64,000 nt of DNA from Terriglobus aquaticus (GTDB lineage: Bacteria > Acidobacteriota > Terriglobia > Terriglobales > Acidobacteriaceae). A program made the translations under genes and the position numbers. A model generated the notes under the pieces. It made no database searches and was not told the origin of the DNA. It saw only the letters and a list, made by a program, of their open reading frames with translations. Positions 53,205 to 60,964 of the stretch are shown one piece after another; within the stretch, counting starts at the first letter, position 1; each line of letters begins with the position of its first letter. The stretch lies in contig NZ_JAGSYB010000001.1 of assembly GCF_025685415.1 (NCBI RefSeq), forward strand, positions 1,302,001-1,366,000, given 5' to 3'.

Positions 53205-53396
53205 TCAGCGCCCACCCAGCAGCCGCACCGGCAGCATGAACACCGCCCGCAACAGCTCCAGCACACCGTCCACCGCCACGCCGACAATCCGAAACGGCAG
53301 CAGCAACACCCACACCACCGGGTACAGCACAAGTGCCAACAGCGCCAGCGGCCAGTACACCACCAGCAACAAGCAAAACAGCAAAAGCTTGATCAC
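53205..53396 (-). CDS. Small membrane protein, 63 aa
   Basis: 63 aa with about two hydrophobic segments (LLLFCLLLVVYWPLALLALV, VVWVLLLPFRIVGVAVDGVL) and a short basic end. Composition strongly suggests a real membrane peptide; the role is unknown. Convergent with the S53 peptidase gene. Confidence 0.5.
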   Translation of the reverse strand: MIKLLLFCLLLVVYWPLALLALVLYPVVWVLLLPFRIVGVAVDGVLELLRAVFMLPVRLLGGR

Positions 53397-53431
53397 ACGC
53401 GTTTCCTCAAGCGGGAATACGCCGGCTGCCG

Positions 53432-53638
53432 CTATGTGGTTCCGTGCCTGTCGCCGAGCGCTACATCAAGCGTGCGGTCGGATGCGCGTGGCTGCTGCGC
53501 TGCCTTGTGGGCAGCGTCCAGCACTTGCCGCGACGTAAGCTTCACACACTCTCCCGTCTCGAACCGGATCAAGACGTGTGATTCGTGATGGTGCACATCG
53601 GTAATCTCCGGCCCTGGGTCTTGTTCTAAACCGGTCAT
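53432..53638 (-). CDS. Small hypothetical protein, 68 aa
   Basis: 68 aa from ATG 53638, which has AGGAGA six bases upstream; a longer frame to 53917 is non-coding in character. TGLEQDPGPEITDVHHHESH and VLIRFETGECVKLTSRQVLD suggest a small beta domain with a His cluster. No function assigned. Confidence 0.55.
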   Translation of the reverse strand: MTGLEQDPGPEITDVHHHESHVLIRFETGECVKLTSRQVLDAAHKAAQQPRASDRTLDVALGDRHGTT

Positions 53639-53870
53639 CTTCGTTCTCCTGGTAGACCATTCACACAAGCGATCAGCTTTTGCGCCATCCACTCTAACAA
53701 CTCTTGCGTCAGCGCAAGCTACTCCGAATGAACCACATACGAGTGTCTGGAAGCGGACGAAAGGCAGAATGTTCAGTGAAAAGAGCCTTGGCTTCGGGGC
53801 GCGGCAACGCGAATCGGCCACGTTCCTCAAGTCCATGCGTCGACTGTCCTCGCATCTATCCTGAAGACCT

Positions 53871-56800
53871 ATGCCGGACACCACCCAGAAGCCGCCCGTA
53901 TACCTCCTCGACAGCATGGCCTTTGTCTTTCGCGCCTACCACGCCATGCAGCGCTCGCGGCCCATGTCCACGCGCACCGGCATTCCCACGGCGGCCACAT
54001 ACGTTTTCATCAACATGATTAACAAGCTGCGGCAGGACTTTCAGCCGCAGTATCTCGCCGCCATCTACGAGGGCGGTGCCCCCGTGCACCGCAACGAGCG
54101 CGCCGCCGAGATGAAGACAGTCCAGAAGTTCAACATCAAGACGCAGCAGTTCGAAGAGATCGACTACGGCGGCTACAAGGCCACACGCGCCGAAACGCCA
54201 GACGACCTCAAGCAGCAGCAGCCCTACATCCGCCGCGCGCTCGAGGCCTTTCACATCCCCATCCTCAACTACGAGGGCTACGAGGCCGACGACGTCATCG
54301 GCACTCTCTCCAAGCGCCTCGCCGAGCAGGGCCACCACGTCTACATCGTCTCGTCCGACAAGGACATGATGCAGCTGGTGAACGAGAACGTCAGCATCCT
54401 GAATCCCATGAAGGACAACCTGATCCTCGACCCCGCTAAGGTCGAAGAGGTCCTGGGCGTGCGCCCCGATCAGGTCATCGACGTGATGGCCCTGCGCGGC
54501 GATTCAATCGACAACATCCCGGGCGCCCCGGGCATCGGCGACAAGGGGTCCGTCGAGCTGATTCGGCAATTCGGGACCGTTGAAGCCGCGCTCGACACCG
54601 CCCGCGACAACCCCGACGCCATCAAGGGCAAGCGCCAGCGCGAGTCCCTCGCCAACAACCGCGATGCCGTCCTCATCTCCAAGGAACTCGTCACCATTCA
54701 CTGCAGCCTGCCCGTCGAGTACACCCTCGACGCCATGCAGACCACCGAGCCCGACTTGGCCGCCGTCCGCGCCCTCTACACCGAACTCGAGTTCACCACG
54801 CTGCTCAAAGAACTCCCCGCGCCCGAAACCGCCAAGGTCGACTACAACCTGGACCCGACCGCGAAAGACATCGAAGCGCTCCTCGCAGCGGCCCGTGAAC
54901 CGCTGGGCGGCGAAGCCTCGAACTCAGCAAGCAGTGTCATCCTGAGCGAAGCGAAGGACCCGCTTTTCTCCGAAGCGGCAACAACTACTTCTGGGACGGC
55001 AACGAAGAAATCCGCAAAGTCCAAAAAGCAGGAACCCGACACCGACAGCCTCTTCTCCGAATCAACGTCGAAGAGCGAAGCCCATCTCCCCACCCCATCC
55101 GACCCGCTCTTCTACACGGGCGCAAACCTCGCCGGCCTCGCCATCTTCCTCCCCGAAGATCCGCAAGCTATCGCCGAGGAGACCGCTCCCGAAGACTCCG
55201 ACGCCGAGCCCGAAGAGCCCGCCGACCTCCCCGCCTCAAACCTGAACCTCTTCGGCACCGCACCCGAACCTAACGACTCGCAACCGGCAAGCGCAAACAC
55301 CGAACCCTTCGCCCCACCGCAAACCGAACCGCTCCTCATCGGCCTCGCCGCCGCGGGCGACACTGCCATCCTGCTCGACCTGCACAGCGAAGCCGCAGCC
55401 CCCATCCGCGCCGCCCTCGCCGACGCCACGCTCCCCAAGGCCGTCCACGACCTCAAGTCGGTCCTGCGCACCCTCGAACTCGCCCGGCTTCCCATCGCCG
55501 GCGTGCGCGACGATGTCATGCTCTACAGCTACCTCATCAACCCCACGCACCTCAGCCACACCCTGGCCGACGTCGCCGCCCGCTTCAACGACCGCGCCCT
55601 CACCGGCACCAACCGCGAGGCCACCAGCAAAAAAGCCAAGCCGGTCGAAAACCCCAACCGCCTGCCCGAGGCCGCCAGCGCGGTCCTGCAACTGCAGCGC
55701 ACCCTCGCCGCGCAAGTCGACGAAGCCAGCCTCCGCCAGACCTACACCGACATCGACCTCCCGCTCGTCCCCGTCCTCCTCCGCATGGAACAGGCCGGCT
55801 GCCAGGTCGACACCGCGCTCCTCCGCGACCAGAACTCCCGCCTCGCGCTCATGATGGACGACCTCGCCAAGCGCATCCACCAGATGGCCGGCGTCACCTT
55901 CAACATCAACTCACCCAAGCAGCTCGGCGACGTCCTCTTCAACACCATGGGCCTGCCCAAGCCGCTCAAGTACGGCAAGGGCAAAGTCGTCTCCACCGCG
56001 CAGGACGTGCTCGAAGAGCTCTCCGTCCACCACGAAGCCCCGCGCCTCGTCCTCGAGTACCGCCAGCTCGCAAAGCTCCGCTCCAACTACACAGAGCAAC
56101 TCCCCTTACTCGTAGACAAGCAGAGCCGCGTCCACACCACCTTCAACCAGGTCGCCACCTCGACCGGCCGCCTCAGCGCCACCAACCCCAACCTGCAAAA
56201 CATTCCCGTCCGCACCGAGCTCGGCCGCGAAATCCGCGCCGCCTTCACCGCCGCGCCGGGCAACATCCTGCTCTCCGCCGACTACTCCCAGATCGAGCTG
56301 CGACTCATGGCGCACTTCTCGCAGGACCCGCTGCTCGTTCACGCCTACCGGAACAACCTCGACATCCACACCCTCACCGCCAGCGAGGTCTTCGGCGTCC
56401 CCGAAGCGCAGATGGACAAGGAGACTCGCGGCCGCGCCAAAGCCGTCAACTTCGGCATCGTCTACGGCATTTCGCCCTTTGGCCTCGCCGCCAACCTCGG
56501 CATTGACCAGAAGACCGCCAAGACCTACATCGAAACCTACTTCGACCGCTACAGCGGCGTCCGCACCTTCATCGAGCGGACCCTCGCGGAGACCCGCGAA
56601 TCCGGCAAGGTCAGCACCCTCTTCGGCCGCACCCGCCCCATCCCGGACATCCACTCGCGCAACCCCAACGCCCGCGGCTTTGCCGAACGCACCGCCGTCA
56701 ACACACCGCTACAGGGCACCGCCGCCGACATGATCAAGGTCGCCATGCTCCGCATCGACGCCGCCCTCCGCGCCCGCAACCTGCAGACGCAGATGACCCT

Positions 56801-56954
56801 CCAGGTCCACGATGAACTCCTCTTCGACGCCCCACCCACCGAAGTCGAAGAAGTCACCCAGCTCGTCAAAACAGAAATGGAGAAGGTCATCACCCTCTCC
56901 ATACCCATCGTCGCCGAAGTAGGCCAAGGCCCCAACTGGCGCGATGCTAAATGA
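53871..56954 (+). CDS. polA: DNA polymerase I, long linker, proofreading site lost
   Basis: 1027 aa, about 100 longer than usual. The 5'-3' exonuclease (1-310) is intact: VYLLDSMAFVFRAYHAMQ, YEADDVIGTLSKRLAEQGHH, VSSDKDMMQLVN, GDSIDNIPGAPGIGDKGSVE. A low-complexity linker (about 350-510) contains SVILSEAKDPLFSEA, the translated dispersed repeat. The 3'-5' exonuclease fold (about 515-640) lacks the DxE of motif I and the YxxxD of motif III, so proofreading is probably absent. The polymerase domain is complete: ADYSQIELRLMAHFS (motif A), ETRGRAKAVNFGIVYGIS (B) and LQVHDELLFDAPP (C). Confidence 0.95.
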   Translation: MPDTTQKPPVYLLDSMAFVFRAYHAMQRSRPMSTRTGIPTAATYVFINMINKLRQDFQPQYLAAIYEGGAPVHRNERAAEMKTVQKFNIKTQQFEEIDYGGYKATRAETPDDLKQQQPYIRRALEAFHIPILNYEGYEADDVIGTLSKRLAEQGHHVYIVSSDKDMMQLVNENVSILNPMKDNLILDPAKVEEVLGVRPDQVIDVMALRGDSIDNIPGAPGIGDKGSVELIRQFGTVEAALDTARDNPDAIKGKRQRESLANNRDAVLISKELVTIHCSLPVEYTLDAMQTTEPDLAAVRALYTELEFTTLLKELPAPETAKVDYNLDPTAKDIEALLAAAREPLGGEASNSASSVILSEAKDPLFSEAATTTSGTATKKSAKSKKQEPDTDSLFSESTSKSEAHLPTPSDPLFYTGANLAGLAIFLPEDPQAIAEETAPEDSDAEPEEPADLPASNLNLFGTAPEPNDSQPASANTEPFAPPQTEPLLIGLAAAGDTAILLDLHSEAAAPIRAALADATLPKAVHDLKSVLRTLELARLPIAGVRDDVMLYSYLINPTHLSHTLADVAARFNDRALTGTNREATSKKAKPVENPNRLPEAASAVLQLQRTLAAQVDEASLRQTYTDIDLPLVPVLLRMEQAGCQVDTALLRDQNSRLALMMDDLAKRIHQMAGVTFNINSPKQLGDVLFNTMGLPKPLKYGKGKVVSTAQDVLEELSVHHEAPRLVLEYRQLAKLRSNYTEQLPLLVDKQSRVHTTFNQVATSTGRLSATNPNLQNIPVRTELGREIRAAFTAAPGNILLSADYSQIELRLMAHFSQDPLLVHAYRNNLDIHTLTASEVFGVPEAQMDKETRGRAKAVNFGIVYGISPFGLAANLGIDQKTAKTYIETYFDRYSGVRTFIERTLAETRESGKVSTLFGRTRPIPDIHSRNPNARGFAERTAVNTPLQGTAADMIKVAMLRIDAALRARNLQTQMTLQVHDELLFDAPPTEVEEVTQLVKTEMEKVITLSIPIVAEVGQGPNWRDAK
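54935..54976 (+). repeat. Dispersed repeat copy 2, in frame within polA
   Basis: TGTCATCCTGAGCGAAGCGA followed by AGGACCCGCTTTTCTCCGAA, 39/42 identical to 37448-37489. It is read in frame as SVILSEAKDPLFSEA at about residues 356-370 of DNA polymerase I, in the linker. Confidence 0.85.
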
Positions 56955-56995
56955 CTCCCTACATAGGGTGACTCTGGATTTGGGGGTTAAAACTC

Positions 56996-57856
56996 ATGCG
57001 CCGCAGGTCAATGAAGAACGAAGTCAAGAAGAAGAACCAAGTCAAGAATACGGGAGGGCTTCATGGGCCAGTTATTCCGAATGAAGACAAGACACTAAGC
57101 AGTTCGTACCCCGAAGCAAGCTTCAGAACCAAAGCACCTGCACAGGTAGTGCAGACCTCAAAGGACGCCTCCGAGCGTGATCTGCTTAAGATCCAGACTT
57201 GGATTTCTGGTGCTGCGGCTATTATCAGTTTGGGCGGGTTACTCCTATTGTACGGTAGCTTCTACGTCTCCAAACTTGCGGCTGACGCTGCTCGAGAACA
57301 ATCTGAAACCGCTTCGCGGCAGTTATTCGTCGCTGAAAGACCATGGGTTTCCATTCAAGGGCAGGCCATCACTCCACTCACCTTTCCCGCTGAAGGACCT
57401 CGACTGACTCTGCTCTTCAAGCTGCATAATCACGGTCAGACCCCGGCGATAGCGACCTCCTTTATCGCAGAAATGCATTCACGAACGAACTTAACGGATG
57501 CCGTTCCGCAGGCTGACTCTGTATGTCACATGTTGATGGGAAACACAGAAGGGAACGGCTTAGGCCAAGAGACTGTCTTTCCGGGCGAAGATGTAACAAC
57601 GAAGGAAGAATTTAGTCAGTCGTGGGCAGATGTAGGCGCGAGCAGCGTGAATAAATCATTACGGCTTTACATCGTTGGTTGTGCTGTCTACCGATCTACT
57701 GTAGGACCAAGTGAATGGCACTACACAGAGACGCTTTTCGATCTCAACAAACAAGCCGATGTTGGAGGCGCCAACACGGACATCAGTGCGGCGAAAGCAG
57801 TGGGTCCGAGTTCACTATTTCTAAACACAATGGCGTATCCACAAAAGGCTAACTGA
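56996..57856 (+). CDS. Membrane protein of the 'ERPW' type
   Basis: 286 aa. A basic, Lys-rich N-terminus (MKNEVKKKNQVKNTGGL) is followed by one TM segment (about 70-90, ISGAAAIISLGGLLLLYGSF), a helix (KLAADAAREQSETASRQLF), then VAERPWVSIQ and a beta-rich domain with LHNHGQTPAIATSF and RLYIVGCAVYRSTVGPSEWH. Same architecture as the protein at 14057-14734 within the element. ATG 57011 is an alternative start. Role unknown. Confidence 0.75.
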   Translation: MRRRSMKNEVKKKNQVKNTGGLHGPVIPNEDKTLSSSYPEASFRTKAPAQVVQTSKDASERDLLKIQTWISGAAAIISLGGLLLLYGSFYVSKLAADAAREQSETASRQLFVAERPWVSIQGQAITPLTFPAEGPRLTLLFKLHNHGQTPAIATSFIAEMHSRTNLTDAVPQADSVCHMLMGNTEGNGLGQETVFPGEDVTTKEEFSQSWADVGASSVNKSLRLYIVGCAVYRSTVGPSEWHYTETLFDLNKQADVGGANTDISAAKAVGPSSLFLNTMAYPQKAN

Positions 57857-57915
57857 GAAGACCAAGCAATCCTTAAAGAGGCTAAGGCAATCGGCCCCAT
57901 GCTACCCTGACCCGC

Positions 57916-59070
57916 ATGAGCAAGGTCTTTTTGGCGAACGGCAATGGAGCAGGCTTACAACTTGAGCGCATTCAGTGCCGCAACGAAACGACGGAGCTGC
58001 AGGAACGATTGCTGCACCAACCAGGCCTACTGGCAGGCGATCAGATCGATCCCCTCAGCCCTCGTAAATGGTTATTGATCCGCCGAGAGATGCCCGTGGT
58101 CAATCCAAGCACCGGCACTACAGACTTCTCGCTGGATTTCCTTTACTCCGATCAGGATGGGACACCGACTTTTGTGGAGGCTAAGCGCTGCAATGACCCA
58201 CGCGCGCGCCGGGAGGTCATCGGCCAGATGCTTGAGTATGCCGCCAACGGAAAAGCCTACTGGTCCGCAGACGATATCAAGTGTGCTCTTCTCCACACGC
58301 ACAAGGGGGAATTAGCGAATGCTCTCCGTGAGCTGGAACGGGGATTTGAGGACGACATTGATGGCTTCTGCACCAACTTCATATCCAAGGTTCGTTCCGG
58401 TAACATTCGCCTCATCTTCTTTCTGGAGCAAAGTTCGAACGAACTCCGCACTCTTGCGGAATATTTGAATGATCAATTCACGAATGTCGAAGTCATGGTT
58501 GTAGAGGCCAGGCAGTATTCTCTTCCCGATCCCAACGCGGGCACCGTCATCGTGCCTCGCGTGGTCGGCTTCTCAGAGGCTGTTCGCATCACCAAGGAAG
58601 CTGCTCGCGCAGACAAAGCTCAAACCACGATAGCGAGAGGCGAAGCTAATTTCTGGCAGAACATCGAAGGGGCGCTCACTGCCGAGCAAGTCGCAATCGT
58701 GCGCCACACCATTGCGGAGTTGAGCGGCATCCCTGACGCTCGTGTAACGTGGATCGTCAGCGCCGTTTTCCTCCTAGCCCGTACCCTGCCCAAGCGGGGC
58801 CTCTTCGGCATACGCAAGGACGGTTCGCTTGAGATCTATCTCGCCTACTGGCGGCCCGAGAACTATCCCGACATCACGGAAGCCCAAGCATCGATCAGGG
58901 ATCGCTTCATCGACGGGATGCAACAGCTTGGCTTCAACAAAGTCAACCAGAACAGCGCATATCCGCTCCTCAAGCCCAACGATTGGCTGCACAAAGCAGA
59001 TGTGATCGTCGCGCTTGTCCGGTCGCTTGAGACTCTTGAACAGGCCAGTGCTCCGGCAAGGAATGAATAA
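57916..59070 (+). CDS. NucS/DUF91-like PD-(D/E)XK protein
   Basis: 384 aa. Residues about 60-120 hold the nuclease core: DFSLDFLYSDQDGTPTFVEA then KRCNDPRARREVIGQMLEYA, matching D-x(10-15)-(E)xK...Q-x-x-x-Y of the NucS-type branch. The rest (NIRLIFFLEQSSNELRTLAE, VEVMVVEARQYSLPDPNAGT, PRVVGFSEAVRITKEAARAD) could be a second RNaseH-like or specificity domain, ending with AYWRPENYPDITEAQASIRD. Perhaps a mismatch or defence nuclease; no methyltransferase or partner gene is nearby. ATG start, monocistronic with a hairpin at 59080. Confidence 0.75.
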   Translation: MSKVFLANGNGAGLQLERIQCRNETTELQERLLHQPGLLAGDQIDPLSPRKWLLIRREMPVVNPSTGTTDFSLDFLYSDQDGTPTFVEAKRCNDPRARREVIGQMLEYAANGKAYWSADDIKCALLHTHKGELANALRELERGFEDDIDGFCTNFISKVRSGNIRLIFFLEQSSNELRTLAEYLNDQFTNVEVMVVEARQYSLPDPNAGTVIVPRVVGFSEAVRITKEAARADKAQTTIARGEANFWQNIEGALTAEQVAIVRHTIAELSGIPDARVTWIVSAVFLLARTLPKRGLFGIRKDGSLEIYLAYWRPENYPDITEAQASIRDRFIDGMQQLGFNKVNQNSAYPLLKPNDWLHKADVIVALVRSLETLEQASAPARNE

Positions 59071-59079
59071 GCTGGGTGC

Positions 59080-59110
59080 CCCACACATCGCGTTCTTTGC
59101 GATGTGTGGG
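59080..59110 (+). terminator. Hairpin terminator
   Basis: CCCACACATCGC / GCGATGTGTGGG, 12-bp perfect stem with a 7-nt loop, 10 bp after the nuclease-like gene stop. Confidence 0.65.
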
Positions 59111-59169
59111 TTCGCAGCAGCCAATGCTCGCTCCCGCATACGGGCGTGAGGACGTGGTAACGTCCCGGC

Positions 59170-59661
59170 ATGCCAATTGAACACGAACCTTGAGTTCCCA
59201 ACACTTTCACACAGATCAACGGCCAGAAGATTGCCATCGTCGGCTATTCTCATTACCGCGCGGAGCGGGACGAAGATAGCCCCGACTTCACGAAGTGGGT
59301 CGTCCAGCGCGTCATCAGCGGCGAGCAAAAGGGCGACTCCTTCTTCGGTCCGGTCAGCAGGTACTTCGGTTCCGACAACAAGGCGGACTTCTGGTCCGGC
59401 GTCCTGTTCTTCAACTTCATCCCTGAGTGCATCGGCCTGACCACCAAAGGCTGGCGTCACTTCCCGCTGACCGACCAGGAGCGCGCGGGCGGTCGCTGCA
59501 CGCCACTCCTGGCGGATCAGGCAACAACCGGCCGCGAAGACCCATCGTGGGGCGATTACACCTCCGGCGACCACCTCATCCGCGCCTGCGGCTTCCGGCA
59601 CCCGCAGGGTGCTTCCCTCGTCCAGATGCAGCAGCAGATCGCTGCCTTCCTCAACGTGTAG
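59170..59661 (+). pseudogene. Broken gene with in-frame TGA
   Basis: Open rightward frame of 164 codons from ATG 59170 to TAG 59659, interrupted by TGA at 59191 (MPIEHEP then stop then VPNTFTQINGQKIAIVGYSH). After it runs SPDFTKWVVQRVISGEQKGD, FWSGVLFFNFIPECIGLTTK and GFRHPQGASLVQMQQQIAAF. FIPECIGLTTKGWRHFP looks like two parts joined, so an internal deletion is possible. I suspect a uracil-glycosylase-fold hypothetical protein family, not sure. Expression would need a stop readthrough. Confidence 0.6.
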
Positions 59662-59861
59662 ATCTGAATCGCAAAGACTCGTCCGTTGCATCGCGACACG
59701 CAGAAGCGCATGCACCACAAAGTGTGCAAGCACTCACAACTCCAACCGCAGCAGGAACTTACGCCTAAGCTCCGTCGTTCGAAGAAGTTACACCAGCCTG
59801 AAATTGCAACCCATAGGAAATGAGGAACTTACCATTTCCCCAGGAGGGGGAAGGGTATCCC

Positions 59862-60446
59862 CTATTTCGCCCCGGTGACCGCCGGAGCCTCCCGCCGCAC
59901 GAGGCGGTACAGGTGCCGAAAGGCAAAGGCGTCCTGAGATCCGGCAGAACGAGTCTCTTCCAGCACCTCCAGCAGATTGCGCCGGATCGTCATCATTTCG
60001 CGGATCTCGGCCGGCTTGCCCGAATCCGTGCCGCTGCCCGTCAGCGTCAGCGTTCCGCGCCCACCCTTCAGCGCGGAGTAGCCCGCGACATGGAACGTCT
60101 GCGCCGGTTTGCCGTTGTCGACCGCCGTGTACTGCTCACGCGCCGGATCGAAGGTGACGGCTTCGATCTCATCAACCGTCTTGTTCGGCCCGTCATCATA
60201 GACGTAGTGCCAGGTCTGCTTGCCCTCGCCGTCGCTCGTCACACTGAGCCACGTCGGCAGGTCGACGCGCTTCGTTGAGGTCGGCGGCTCACTGTAGTCG
60301 CGGTATTCCAGTACACCCACCCAGTCGCCGCGCAAGGCCGACTTCAGATCAGCCGCAACGGTGCTGCCGCTGCTCTGCCCTGCCGCGGACACGCCAACCA
60401 GCGCAGCCCGCACACCATCCACAGATCGTCCGCATAGCCCGAACAT
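59862..60446 (-). CDS. Hypothetical, probably exported protein
   Basis: Up to 194 aa; the start may be one of several GTG codons near 60410 so that VRAALVGVSAAGQSSGS becomes a short signal segment. The body is beta-rich: SALRGDWVGVLEYRDYSEPP, WHYVYDDGPNKTVDEIEAVT, YTAVDNGKPAQTFHVAGYSA, GRGTLTLTGSGTDSGKPAEI, then MMTIRRNLLEVLEETR and a basic tail. It resembles lipocalin-like extracellular domains but no family is certain. Leftward, single gene. Confidence 0.65.
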   Translation of the reverse strand: MFGLCGRSVDGVRAALVGVSAAGQSSGSTVAADLKSALRGDWVGVLEYRDYSEPPTSTKRVDLPTWLSVTSDGEGKQTWHYVYDDGPNKTVDEIEAVTFDPAREQYTAVDNGKPAQTFHVAGYSALKGGRGTLTLTGSGTDSGKPAEIREMMTIRRNLLEVLEETRSAGSQDAFAFRHLYRLVRREAPAVTGAK

Positions 60447-60691
60447 ACCCGAGACACGCCGGCGGACGGGATAAAATCTTGCCGCAACATCTCGGTTCGG
60501 AACGGGTCAGAGCATCCATCCGTGAAGTGGAGCAGTTGCAAACCTTCTGGTCCAAGTTGGGCAGAGCCGCCCATTCTGGCACCATCAGGCAGCTTTTGTC
60601 CAAGCAAATTCGTCTTACCTCTTGCAAAGCCTGCGATATCACGTTAGCTTTGTAGTCAACCGTCGTTACTCTAAGTTTGGAGATCGTGCCC

Positions 60692-60943
60692 ATGACGTTC
60701 CGCCGAATCCTCGCCTTGGCAGTGTGCGCCATTGCTGCCCCTCTCGCCTCCCGTGCACAGAGCTGCCCTCCGGGATACACCTTCACGTCCACCCCGACCG
60801 GCTTCACATGCACCCTGAACCCGCCGTCCGCGCCCGAAATTGGAGCTTCCTCCAGCATCGGTGGCGTTGCCGTTCTGCTGGGTGGCGCACTGATGCTCCG
60901 CGGCCGCAAGCGTAAGGTCGCAGTTGCTGAAGTAGCAGCGTAA
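60692..60943 (+). CDS. VPEID-CTERM-like exported small protein
   Basis: 83 aa. Signal peptide (FRRILALAVCAIAAPLASRA), a short Cys-containing middle (QSCPPGYTFTSTPTGFTCTL), and a C-terminal sorting tail: APEIGASSSIGGVAVLLGG, then ALMLRG and RKRK. The [AV]PEI-x-A plus helix plus basic cluster matches the VPEID-CTERM type processed by exosortase E. It lies 21 bp upstream of the exosortase gene, so the enzyme and its likely substrate are adjacent. Confidence 0.75.
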   Translation: MTFRRILALAVCAIAAPLASRAQSCPPGYTFTSTPTGFTCTLNPPSAPEIGASSSIGGVAVLLGGALMLRGRKRKVAVAEVAA

Positions 60944-60964
60944 GTTCCTCCGTCGGATACCAGT

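Noticed and set aside
58774-59733. Long leftward open frame of 319 codons
   Set aside because: Runs antisense to the nuclease-like gene and the broken gene; composition is His/Arg/Leu-rich as expected for a shadow frame.
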